DNA from: Didymodactylos carnosus | Lineage: Eukaryota > Rotifera > Eurotatoria > Philodinida > Philodinidae | Direction of reading: 5' to 3' | DNA: 22,633 nucleotides | Assembly (NCBI GenBank): GCA_905250885.1 | Contig: CAJNOQ010002795.1 | Span: 1-22,633 of the forward strand | Shown here: positions 1 to 8,591 of the stretch, piece after piece | How the letters are laid out: every line of letters begins with the position of its first letter | Position numbering within the stretch: position 1 is the first letter of the stretch | Program-made: the position numbers and the translations under genes | Notes under the pieces: model-generated | Databases searched by the model: none | Told to the model about the DNA's origin: nothing | Seen by the model: the letters and a program-made list of their open reading frames with translations, nothing else

Positions 1-343
1 TAAATAAAAGTTGAAAAAACCAACAGAAAATATTTTGGTTTTTAGAAAGATTTCGCAGAAACCTTCAAAACCAAGAGAATATTTTTTCATTGAATTTAAG
101 TACAGCAGAGGAGTCCTAAGGCTTCTGGAAAAACATCCATTGCTCCCGAACCATGGATTTTCGAGATGCTGCTTGAATCCAGTTTTGTAGAGGTCACTTC
201 GAACTATAGGAAATACAAGAAAATGACGTACTTCTTTCGTTATCGTCGTCAGAGAATTTCTCTCCTTTCTTTAGTTTCTAAAGTCTTTCGGCCTATAGTA
301 CCCAGTATGACAGAAAGATATATCAATCTTCGTCGAGCACGAA

Positions 344-400
344 TAGCTCAATGGTATGTGTAATTCTTTAGGTCTCATGTTCGAATCCCCCAGTCGCCGT
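344..400 (+). other. tRNA-like sequence with Pol III A and B boxes
   Basis: The sequence at 344-354 (TAGCTCAATGG) matches the eukaryotic tRNA A box, and 379-388 (GTTCGAATCC) matches the B box and T-loop. The start-to-start spacing of 35 nt is normal for a tRNA. I could not fold a tRNA around them: the T-stem would pair TCATG with CCCCC, the D-stem lacks its partner, and no 7-bp acceptor stem is visible. This therefore looks like a degenerate tRNA, or the head of a tRNA-derived SINE, that keeps an internal Pol III promoter. It is not a functional tRNA gene as far as I can see. Confidence 0.5.
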
Positions 401-489
401 CATTTCGTAAGTAATAATTGTTCTGCTACTTCTAGGGAGAATAATAGAGATATCTTGAAGGAAATGAACTATATAGACAGCCACATCGA

Positions 490-745
490 TAGTGACAGAT
501 AACGTTCCTTTTTTTGTTTTTTTTGGAAGTTTTGATAAACGTGTTTAAACGCTTTTATCTTAAAAAACGCGTTTGAACGCTTCAAATGTTTCATTTCTAG
601 GCCGTTTTTAAGCGTTTGATGAACAAAACGCGTTGGTTTAGAAGTGAAATAAAAGGCGTTTGAACGGTGCAAATGTTTCATTTTGAAGCCGTTTAAACGC
701 GTCTGGATTGCGTTTATAAATGCTGCTCGTAAACGTGTTTTTTAG
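490..745. repeat. GTTTAAACGC-rich repeat with two diverged direct copies
   Basis: The motif GTTTAAACGC/GCGTTTGAACG recurs in both orientations. Two direct copies of about 50 bp, at roughly 567-617 and 653-705, share the core CAAATGTTTCATTT flanked by GTTTGAACG. Short inverted copies would let the segment fold on itself. The short minus-strand reading frames crossing this region are products of the repeat and not genes. It is probably a remnant of a fold-back element, but I cannot define ends or a target duplication. Confidence 0.6.
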
Positions 746-1349
746 AGCCGAAATTATTACATCGGTGGTGACGAAAAATGATAAGAAATGATTTATAAAG
801 GAGATCAGGGACAATGTTTGAAAGTCCAGAGTGTTGGAAAGTAAAAAGGGAAGCATATCGCGTCATTTTAACTCAAAATCATATTGCATAGTTTTGTAGC
901 AGAAACCGTTTCCCGTCGTTTAACTACACCGCTAATTAAATGTATTAAAAATCTATATAAATTAGTAACAAATGTTCGACTTGGTGATAGTTTTCAGCAA
1001 ATACCATCATTACATAAAAATAAAAAAGAACAGTGGTCATCCACGAGCCGTACACAATCAATCCATGCTCAAATTAGAATATTTTGTTTATTTTAAGAAG
1101 TTTGAAAGATGAAATTGTTAAGACTGGTGCTAATAATCTGCTCCGACAATGGTTTACCTTAACGGGTTGATGTCGGACAATAGCTTTTTTTCTAGAAATC
1201 CAAGATCATTGATCGTAATGAAAACAAGTCTTAATCAGATCTCGCTAAATTAAACATAGATGTAGTTTTCCCATTCCGACCGAGGAACAGGTTATTGACA
1301 AGAATAATTTTGGGATCCTATTTCCGCCAGCCCAGATTTCAAGCCTAGC

Positions 1350-1560
1350 ACAGTCATATTTCGCAAGCACTGAAGGATTCCAGGATTCCACAAGCATACT
1401 TCTCAATGATTCCAGATTTCCAGGATTCGAGGATTCCAGGATTCCACAAGCATACTTCTCAAGGAAGGCAGGATTCTATGATTCGAGGAGTCCACAATTA
1501 TAGGGTTCCACGATTCGAGGCTTCCATAATCATGTTTTTCGAGGACTGAAGGATTCATGG
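1350..1560. repeat. Minisatellite of GGATTCCA/GGATTCGAG units
   Basis: Short units of about 7-10 bp built on GATTCCA or GATTCGAG are reiterated. A longer unit containing CCACAAGCATACTTCTCAA occurs twice, at about 1388 and 1445 (period near 57 bp). This is a degenerate higher-order tandem repeat with no coding potential. Confidence 0.7.
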
Positions 1561-1569
1561 ACATTTGTC

Positions 1570-2235
1570 ATTAATTTCACTTTTCACACGCTGTATAAAT
1601 CAGTTTGTACTAGTCCCAAAAGGAATCACTTTTTCAGTCGGTTTTTCTACAAAATGCTGTCGTTGAACAGAATGTAGACGACGAGAAGGATATCAAATAT
1701 TTACAGCCTGAATTTTTTCCTTTCTGCTTTCTTCTCTGAAGAAAAGTGAATGAAGTATGACTGACCCGGGATGTCTAGTTATCGTTAAAACCAAGTAATC
1801 AATGTATAGCGTACATTTTCGTGTTAGAAAGCTAAAATGTAAGTACATATGGAGTGAATTAGGAAAAGTTAGATTCAGCATTAAAAGTTTGAAACTGGCA
1901 AAGTGTAGAAAATAATATTATCCAAAGAACTTTATAGAAATTTTCGTTGTATTAATCGTTCTTTTATAAAAGTCGGTAGATGCGTGTGATTTTGTTTCGA
2001 AAAACGAAAGTTGATATGATTATGGCGGCTCGAGCTTTGCGAACATAAGATTTTATTATGAAGAGTCTATCTACTTCAAATCATGTTTGAAACATCTATC
2101 ACGACATTTCAATGTTAAACAAACTTGAGGAAAAATTTAGGAAAGCTGATGGATCTTGAGGTATTCTACAAAGAAACAAGCACTGCTCCTCTGCTTATCG
2201 TGGAGGTTTCGGTTCAAATACTTCCTTCATACAAA
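1570..2235. other. No recognisable gene
   Basis: AT-rich sequence with many stops in all frames. Only a short minus-strand frame (1693-1881) is open, and it has no recognisable domain. I see no RNA gene or transposon ends here. Confidence 0.5.
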
Positions 2236-2241
2236 CACTGA

Positions 2242-2258
2242 GGGGGGGGGGGGGGGGG
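2242..2258 (+). repeat. Homopolymer tract of 17 G
   Basis: Seventeen consecutive G residues follow ACTGA and precede CAAGGAAG. A tract this long in AT-rich DNA is conspicuous. It could form an intramolecular or intermolecular quadruplex, and its exact length is the kind of thing sequencing gets wrong. Confidence 0.9.
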
Positions 2259-2259
2259 C

Positions 2260-3380
2260 AAGGAAGTGAGTACTGAGAGTGAGTAACAAAACAACATTCA
2301 ACGTGCGGGTGTAGTGGGCTAGCCGCCAGACATTCTGAATATCTTAAATATGACATTCCATGTTGGAAATTTTGCTAGCGTGATAAATAATTGATTTCTA
2401 TACGCGTTTAGCAGAGAATTTGTTGTTTTAATACATAACCCAAAGAGTTAAAACTGAAAAGTGATATCGTTTTTGGAGAAATGTTTAATTAAAATGATAA
2501 AGTTCAGCGAAATTCAGCGAAGTTTTGAGAAAGTTTCTAATTTGAGTTTTCCGTTACTCTGGCGCAGATAAAAAGGTGTTACTCTAGTGAATAAAGGTGT
2601 TTGAGGTAGGTAACTTAATGCTTTAGCAATAAAAGTTGAATGGTAATTTCAACTTTTGGCTAAATGTCTACTTTAATGTCCACTACATCTCTCTAAAGAA
2701 CTTCTCTAAGAACACTGGGAACTTATTTTATCATGTTTCACTCGACTTTGTCTTCGGAAGCATGATGCCATTTAGATAAACCATTCACTCCCGGCTCAAT
2801 TGAAATGTTAGCTCAAAGTGAGTACTTAGTAATTTTATTTCTGCATGCTTTTGCAAAAGCAGATACAAATTACAGAAATTCCGAGTATAGCAATCGTGTG
2901 CACAGCACGTTAACAGAAAAATAAGTAGCGTTATCGGTGTAACGAACACTGGTTTTTTGCGAGACTGGTTTAAAATGAGGATAACAAAAACACAGACACC
3001 TTCAATCACACACATGTCTGGTATATAAATTCTATACAGACTATGTTACTGTCAATATAACGTGTAGAGTATAAAATTTTTACGTTCAAACAAATAATGA
3101 TTTTCCAACATTCTTGGGATTCAGACTGACTAAATTGAACCGTAATAGACGGTAATATAATATACAACAAATAGGAAAAGGCTTTACGCCTCCTTGACAA
3201 AGAAAAAAATTCGAGTTGGACAAACGGAGGTCTTTTACTGCTCAAAACAGCTTACAACAATTATTTAACTCTTGAGAACGGATCACGTATATATACGTGA
3301 CGGTTCTGAATCAACTCGTAAGTGTCTTATGCAGGTCTCTTATGATACTTTGAGTGTCTTTGTTTCTTTTGTAGATCAAA
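2260..3380. other. Non-coding stretch containing a palindrome
   Basis: Only short minus-strand frames (2785-3015 and 3006-3245) are open and they resemble no protein I know. The one structured element is a perfect 18-bp palindrome, TCACGTATATATACGTGA at 3283-3300. Its flanks (GAACGG on the left, CGGTTC on the right) extend the symmetry imperfectly. The palindrome contains ACGTG cores of the kind bound by bHLH or bZIP factors, but any regulatory role is speculation. Confidence 0.5.
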
Positions 3381-3685
3381 ATGGCATCAGTCACAGAAGC
3401 TAGAAAAACTAACCATAATGAAATTTCTTACAGCGTTGAATTTTCTGAAATACACCCACTACGTAGACTTTTCTAAGGGCTTTTTTTCCAAGGTAGACTT
3501 ACAGTGTTTTCGCTTTTCTTCTTCAGCAAAGGTTTGAGTGCCCTGCTTAGGTTTTTTTTCAGATGTCGAAGCTAAAAATCGATCCAAACGCTCTTCATAA
3601 GAGACATAAGCAGAAATGTCTGGAATATACATCTGGAGCTCGACTTGAAAACTATGTTCGAAGTCAACGTATTATTGATTTTTCC
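3381..3685 (+). other. Possible 5' exons of the unidentified gene (unresolved)
   Basis: Two ATG-initiated open stretches precede the better exons. One starts at 3381 in a good context (AAAATGG), opens MASVTEARK and ends at a stop after about 31 codons. The other starts at 3563 directly after a TTTTTTTTCAG, opens MSKLKIDPNALHKRHK and runs to a possible donor (CC|GTAATT) at 3686. The 58-nt interval 3686-3743 has intron-like ends. However, the frame of the 3563 exon (phase 0 at 3685) does not match the frame that splices correctly from the next exon into 4009, so either another exon is missed or the gene is damaged. Treat this as a candidate only. Confidence 0.25.
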
Positions 3686-3743
3686 GTAATTATGAACAAC
3701 AGAATTGCAATGTAATGGTACTCTTTTATTGTGGGTTAATCAG

Positions 3744-4415
3744 TATTTCGACATTCGCAAACGAATCGAGAGTTTATATCGATCCGGAAAAGTCAAGTGG
3801 TTACCAATCAACAAATCTTTTTGGTTTCCTACTGGGTCAGAGTGGTAAGTTTAACGATCTTCGGCTAAACTACTACTACTAGAATATCTATCTTTCTTCT
3901 TTTACCTCCCAAAAAGTAGCTTTTTTTTCAGAAAAACGTCGTTTCCCATAGTTTGTTCTTTGAACAATGTTTTCAGAAGTACATTTTAAATATCATTTTC
4001 TTTTTTAGATCGTGGTAAATCATATCATGTTTCGAAGATTATTAAAGCTTCTAATAAAGCCAATTCTTTTATTCAGCAACGTGAAGCTCAATTGAAACGA
4101 CACCAACAGTCGAGACCTAATGAGGATCTCCAGTTCGTTTCAAGCTGTTCATTATCCAGATCAAAATCAAAACGAAACGCATCGGAAACTGAAAGAAAAA
4201 AATCAAAGCAGTCTACAGCACTCATACAATATATTACATCACCGGAGTTAATGTCCTCACTTGAGAAAGAATCAGCATTTATTATTCGTCACGAAGGAAT
4301 TGCTGAAGGAGAAAACTGGACAGAAACAGGAGAAAAAATTGCTCGAGCACATATAGTATCTCTTAGTGCGTTTTATGATGAAGCAAAAGCTCTAGCGGAA
4401 CTAAGGAAGAATTGA
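3744..4415 (+). CDS. Unidentified basic protein, 3' exons (partial gene)
   Basis: Two exons are proposed: 3744-3844 and 4009-4415, ending in TGA, separated by a 164-nt intron with donor GTG|GTAAGT and acceptor TTTTTTTAG|AT. The split codon G|AT joins two open frames cleanly. The first exon reads through FANESRVYIDPEKSSGYQ and LLGQS. The second begins RGKSYHVSKIIK, passes a lysine/arginine/serine-rich stretch that could be a nuclear localisation signal, and ends in a charged, probably helical segment (EKIARAHIVSLSAFYDEAKAL). I do not recognise the family. GQSDRGKS across the splice junction fits the Walker A pattern GxxxxGKS, but no Walker B or remaining NTPase fold is visible in the roughly 135 codons that follow, so this may be chance. 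The frame is also open in a second phase across 3744-3844. The 5' end is unresolved. Confidence 0.4.
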
Positions 4416-4574
4416 AACCGGTTTTTTGTCTTCCTCATTCTCGATCGATTTAAGAGCAAGGACGAAGGTCGACGAACGAAGTAAGCAAGAATGCATTCTA
4501 CTATGACAAATATGTAAGAATAAGGTGACTGACTGAAATTTATTATAGGCATATGTCTAGCAGCTTACTAACGA

Positions 4575-4655
4575 TAATAAGACTTTCGTTGGGTTTGGTG
4601 ACCAAACCAAACCCAAACTGATTGGGGTCCCAAACCCCAAATCTTCACCAAACCC
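4575..4655. repeat. GGTTTGG/CCAAACC low-complexity inverted segment
   Basis: Short runs of GGGTTTGG, CCAAACCAAACCC, GGGGTCCC and CCAAACCCC alternate in both orientations and can pair with each other. The segment directly abuts the left end of R-family copy 1. The overlapping minus-strand reading frames of 4557-4817 come from this repeat and are not credible genes. Confidence 0.55.
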
Positions 4656-5020
4656 AAAATAAAACGTGTCGTGTTTCTGTTGTTTTGACTTTGACACACG
4701 GGCGAAACTTGAATGTCTCGAATATCTTTTTCTACTTGAATATCTCGAAGGAGCAAAACCGCAAGTTTTAACGAAGTGACCAAACGAATATCTTCGGGAG
4801 ATTGCTTTTTCTTGCATTCATGTAAATAATGCTTGTGTTAAGCTAGCTACTTGGCCATCTTTTTAATTTCTGACCTTCATACCTTCGAAATACTATTTTC
4901 CAGATTCCTGCGGATGATCTTTCCAGTACAGCCGGACAACTCACGAATTGGTCAAGGTTTTTCCAAAACCGGGATCTCCATCCTGACAAACTTTTTTCAA
5001 CCGAGCTGTAGAAGCAGACA
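4656..5020 (+). mobile_element. R-family transposon copy 1 (3'-truncated)
   Basis: The copy starts with AAAATAAAACGTGTC, the same end found at 5731 and 7552. It continues through GACTTTGACACACG, ATATCTCGAAGGAG, the block GTTAAGCTAGCTACTTGGCC and a segment ending GTAGAAGCAGACA. The last block reappears in inverted orientation within copy 3 (about 7985-8215). The copy stops at about 5020 and lacks the far terminus. No transposase is recognisable, so it looks non-autonomous. Confidence 0.65.
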
Positions 5021-5231
5021 ACTCTTCTGCAGCTTTTTCTCTATGCGAGAAATGGACCTAAGAGAACCACGTTAGATACTGATCATGTTTTTATCTGCTT
5101 TTTTAAAAAAAATCATATCATAGGTATGACTTTCCAGGAGACTTTAAGAAAATTTATTTTACTAACAATTAAAGAAAAAATTACCCCACATCAACCACTA
5201 ACTGGATTAAAAATTCTTTAGATCGTTCAGA
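5021..5231. other. Short spacer 3' of the GFA gene
   Basis: AT-rich sequence between the broken end of R copy 1 and the GFA stop codon. It contains CAATTAAAG and poly-A/T tracts. I found no gene and no clear polyadenylation hexamer on the minus strand. Confidence 0.4.
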
Positions 5232-5651
5232 TTACTGTGTTGGCATAGCTTCAAAATCTTTACACCCATCAATTTGCTTTTCCCACTCTGGTCGATTTTT
5301 ACAGTACAATTGTACACTCGGTTTCGGTGATTGATCAAACAAACCCAAACTGACGACAACTTTATCGGGATACTTTGAATTTGTGCCATAAATTCTTGAA
5401 CCACAATTTGGACAGAATCGACGGAGTAAGACGTTACCACTAACTGTATTCTTATCCTCATACGCTTTTGGTTCGCCTTGAATTTTAACATCTGTTTTTG
5501 GTAGCACTATATTGTAGGTGAATAGTGAGCCAGCTACTTGACGACAATTGTTACAGCGACACATTAGAACATTTTCTGTTTTGTCATTCAAGGTACCTTG
5601 TGGTAGAGTGACGGAGATTTGACCACAGAGACATTGGCCAGATGACGCCAT
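5232..5651 (-). CDS. GFA/CENP-V domain zinc protein (formaldehyde-activating enzyme-like)
   Basis: An intact, intronless 139-residue frame starts with ATG at 5651 and ends at 5232. It is a complete single-domain member of the GFA (glutathione-dependent formaldehyde-activating)/CENP-V superfamily. The zinc-binding cysteine pattern is all visible: CLCG (Cys7, Cys9), CRCNNC (Cys31, Cys33, Cys36) and CPNCGS (Cys80, Cys83). Length and layout fit small cytosolic family members. The family name derives from proposed S-hydroxymethylglutathione formation, but the activity of most members, this one included, is unproven. The start MASSGQCLCG and the single-exon form resemble fungal and bacterial homologues as I know them, so horizontal acquisition is possible (inference). 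The gene sits between transposon copies: R copy 1 lies about 210 bp beyond its stop and R copy 2 begins about 80 bp upstream of its ATG, leaving little room for a promoter. Confidence 0.88.
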   Translation of the reverse strand: MASSGQCLCGQISVTLPQGTLNDKTENVLMCRCNNCRQVAGSLFTYNIVLPKTDVKIQGEPKAYEDKNTVSGNVLLRRFCPNCGSRIYGTNSKYPDKVVVSLGLFDQSPKPSVQLYCKNRPEWEKQIDGCKDFEAMPTQ

Positions 5652-5730
5652 GTTTGTTAAAGACTAGCTTGGTCGATTTGAAATACAGGTGACTGATTAC
5701 AATCAGAGAGATACTAAGAAATGAAAAAAT

Positions 5731-5816
5731 AAAATAAAACGTGTCTTGTTTTTGTTGCTTTGACTTTGACACACGATGCGACGAAACAGAAAAAAGTACC
5801 ATTTTTCTACTTGAAT
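5731..5816 (+). mobile_element. R-family copy 2, left part (split by an insertion)
   Basis: The copy begins AAAATAAAACGTGTCTTG and runs to TTTCTACTTGAAT, closely matching copy 1 up to the same position. In copy 1 the next bases are ATCTCGAAGGAG; here that continuation appears only at 6662, after an 842-bp insertion. This is the left fragment of one interrupted element. Confidence 0.7.
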
Positions 5817-6658
5817 AGGCCTGTAGCAACAAATGTAAATGTTAAAAGTTTGGTCAAAAAAGAGACATTGTACATTTAAAATGTTTCTTTTATCAGCTGG
5901 GTCAGAACAGAAAAGGATGATACATGACACGCAGTCTTTTTGCTTTTTTTCTTTCCATTCTGTGAGCTGAAGAACAACACTAGTCGACAATCAGCTAGGT
6001 CTGAATAGCTGAATCAGCTTTCCAGTTTTTTCAGCTCTGAATCAGAGTTTGAATCAGCCCTGAAAAAACTGAAAATTATTTTTCACAAAAATATTTGTTA
6101 TTGTCTTTTTCTTCTCACTGATTCCGAGCTGAATATCCTGATTCAGTTCATCAGATAATCCTCAGTAATAATGTTTTATTGTGTTAATTTGGAAGTGTTT
6201 TTCATACTAATAGATCTATATAAGCTATGTCATGAACGAGAAAAAATTTGGTGTTTACAGGAGCTTTTTCATCGAATAGCTAATTCAGACCTGGAAAATC
6301 TGACTTGAATCAGCTCTGAAAAATCTGAAATTGACATTGTCAGAAAAGGCAGCTCTGATTCCGTCACCAGATTCAGAGCTGAATGAGCTGATCAGGATTT
6401 TCAGCTCTGAATCCGAACGTGCATTTTAATGCGATCTGAATCAGAGCTGAAAAAACTGGAAAGCTGATTCAGCTATTCAGACCTAGCTGATTGTCGACTA
6501 GTGAACTCTGATATCAGAAAAAAAAGCAAAAAGACGGCGTGCGTCCGTTATGTATCATCCTTTTCTCTTCTGACGCAGCGGATAAAAGGAACATTTTAGA
6601 TGTAAAATGTATGTTTTTTGACGAAAGTTTTAACATTTACATTTGTTCTTACAGGGCT
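5817..6658. mobile_element. Fold-back DNA transposon (842 bp) with ~230-bp inverted arms
   Basis: The ends are AGGCCTGTAGCAACAAATG on the left and, reversed, AGCCCTGTAAGAACAAATG on the right. The flanks carry a perfect 3-bp direct duplication AAT (5814-5816 and 6659-6661), and the uninterrupted site survives in R copy 1. The arms extend inwards about 230 bp (5817-6046 against 6435-6658). They contain matching blocks such as GTAAATGTTAAA, GAAAAGGATGATACAT and TCTTTTTGCTTTTTTT. The centre is rich in reiterated TCAGAGCTGAAT-like motifs. No coding frame is present, so it is non-autonomous. I cannot place it in a named superfamily from TIR and target duplication alone. Confidence 0.8.
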
Positions 6659-7131
6659 AATATCTCGAAGGAGGAAAACGGCAAGTTTTAAGAAAATGAC
6701 TAAAAGAATATCGTCGTGAGATTTCTTTTTCTTGCATTCATGTAAAAATTCGCATAAAATTTAAATAATGCTTGTGTTAAGCTAGCTACTTGGCCATTTT
6801 TTTAATTTCAGGCTTCTTCCAAAAACCCTAGAAGTGCCTTATTAAAAAATGTTTTCATTGATGCTTTCAGAAAATTGGACTACTCGACTTATGTACAACT
6901 TCATGCAGTCTTTAAATTTCTTAGTCTCGAAATCGTGGTTTCTGTTGCTTGCTTTTCTAAACTCCTGCCTGTACTCGCGTACAGTTACATCTAAAGCAAC
7001 CAGCATCCACTAGGCATTATACCTATCTAACATTTGTTTCTGGGCCCACTACCATAAGCCTTTTTCTCAACTGTCGTCGGAGACACCAAAAAGTAGATCT
7101 CCTTCTTATTTTTAATACGAAAATAGATAAG
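6659..7131 (+). mobile_element. R-family copy 2, right part
   Basis: Continues copy 2 after the fold-back insertion with ATCTCGAAGGAGG, GTTAAGCTAGCTACTTGGCC, then a block with GTTTCTGTTGCTTGCTTTTC, CTGTACTCGCGTACAG and CTCAACTGTCGTCGG. The block from about 6850 to 7131 is the inverted counterpart of about 7660-7945 in copy 3. Relative to copies 1 and 3 it lacks the AGCAGACA-containing segment, which implies an internal deletion. It loses similarity after GATAAG at 7131. Confidence 0.65.
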
Positions 7132-7551
7132 CACATATCTAGCTATAGTTTATATTCAGTTCCACGAAGAACTGCTACATCACAGTCCAAGGTTTCCTTT
7201 TGAATTTCTCTCTTCTATAAGTTATACACAAAGTAACAAAAAACGTTGTTTCCATATACTCGAAGTGCAACCGTCCACTCCATAGTGTCCCACTAATGTA
7301 TACATAGTGTCCCAACATTGATTTCGACACTTCTAAAGGTGCCTTATTTGAAGAATATACATTGATCAATGCCTGATGAATTTTTCAAAATCTTCGTTAA
7401 GACTTTCAAATGATAACCCGGTCTCTAGAAAACCTTGAGAGTTCTAATTTCAAGTCTGTTAGAAAAAGCAGACTCAAAATTTGTGAAAAGTAGTTTTTGA
7501 CAGACCAGCAGAACTCAGCTCCGTCAGTGTTATGAGCTAATGGATGAAACG
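7132..7551. other. Spacer between inverted R copies
   Basis: About 420 bp with no recognisable gene. It contains a short direct repeat CATAGTGTCCCA (near 7281 and 7304). It forms the loop between the inverted arms of copies 2 and 3. A 64-residue minus-strand frame here has no family resemblance. Confidence 0.45.
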
Positions 7552-8300
7552 AAAATAAAACGTGTCTTGTTTTTGTTGTTTTGACTTTGACACACGATGC
7601 GAAACAGAAAAGAACAGAAAAAAATACTATTTCTCTATATCTATCTACCTTCTCTTTTTCCTTATCTATCTTCGTATTAAAAATAAGAAGGTTTGCTGTC
7701 CCCGACGACAGTTGAGAAAAAGGCGTATGGGGGTGGACCCAGGAACAAATGTAAGGATAGGTCTAATGCCTAGTGGATGCTGGTTGCTTTAGATGTAACT
7801 ATACGCGAGTACAGGCAGGAGTTTAGAAAAGCAAGCAACAGAAACCACGATTTCGAGACTGAGAAATTCAAAAACTGCATGAAGCTGCACATCCAATTTT
7901 CTGAAAGCATCAGTGAAAACATTTTTTGAAGACTCCATGTTAAATCATAAAAATGCAAACACAGTCGTTGGCACGTTTCAGTATATGTCTGCTTCTACAG
8001 CTGGGTTGAAAAAAGTTTGTCGAATGGAGATCCCGGTTTTGGAAAAATCTTGACCAAGTATTTGTGAGTTGTACGGCTAAACTGGAAAGATCGTTTGCAA
8101 GAACCTGGAAAATAGTATGTTGAAGGTAGTTGAACTATATAAATGCAAATTTCCGCCTGCTTACACAAAAAGGCCTCACTCTATGAAGGTCAGAATTTAA
8201 AAAAACGGCCAAGTAGCTAGCTTAACACAAGCATTATTTAAATTTTATGCGAATTTTTACATGAATGTAAGAAAAAGAAATCTTACGACGATATTCGTTG
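7552..8300 (-). mobile_element. R-family copy 3, inverted relative to copies 1 and 2
   Basis: Read on the plus strand it begins with the terminal block AAAATAAAACGTGTCTTG...GACACACGATGCG. The R body then follows in reverse-complement orientation, ending near 8300 in sequence matching GAATATCGTCG of copy 2. Together the copies show that R has similar inverted termini of at least 50 bp. This is the fullest body seen: it includes both the block shared with copy 1 and the block shared with copy 2. The terminus expected beyond 8300 is missing. No transposase domain is visible in any frame. Confidence 0.65.
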
Positions 8301-8590
8301 ACAGAATCAATTATAGCAGGTAACCACATCTCGTGTTTTTCTTGCCTGTAGTATGTTCCTGACTTAGGTGTCACTCACAGTGGAGGAATAATAAGATGTA
8401 CATACATATATATAAATATACTAATTAGCAGGAATAGAAAAGGATGAAGGTAGTATCCGATCGTGCAGTATATTGTTAGCTTCCGCTATTAGTGCTCACT
8501 CGCTAAATAGAGACAGCTTTTGATTGGCAAATGAGCATTTAGTCACTTATTCACCTTTCACGTTCAAACTTCAGCATTTCAGAACCCTTA
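8301..8590. other. Intergenic, with short AT microsatellite
   Basis: No gene seen. A TACATACATATATATAAATA stretch lies near 8400. Confidence 0.4.
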
Positions 8591-8591
8591 C

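Noticed and set aside
344..400. Functional tRNA gene
   Set aside because: A and B boxes are present but acceptor, D and T stems do not pair.
5207..5491. 94-residue minus-strand frame inside the GFA gene
   Set aside because: Shadow of the GFA frame; the GFA frame carries all the conserved cysteines.
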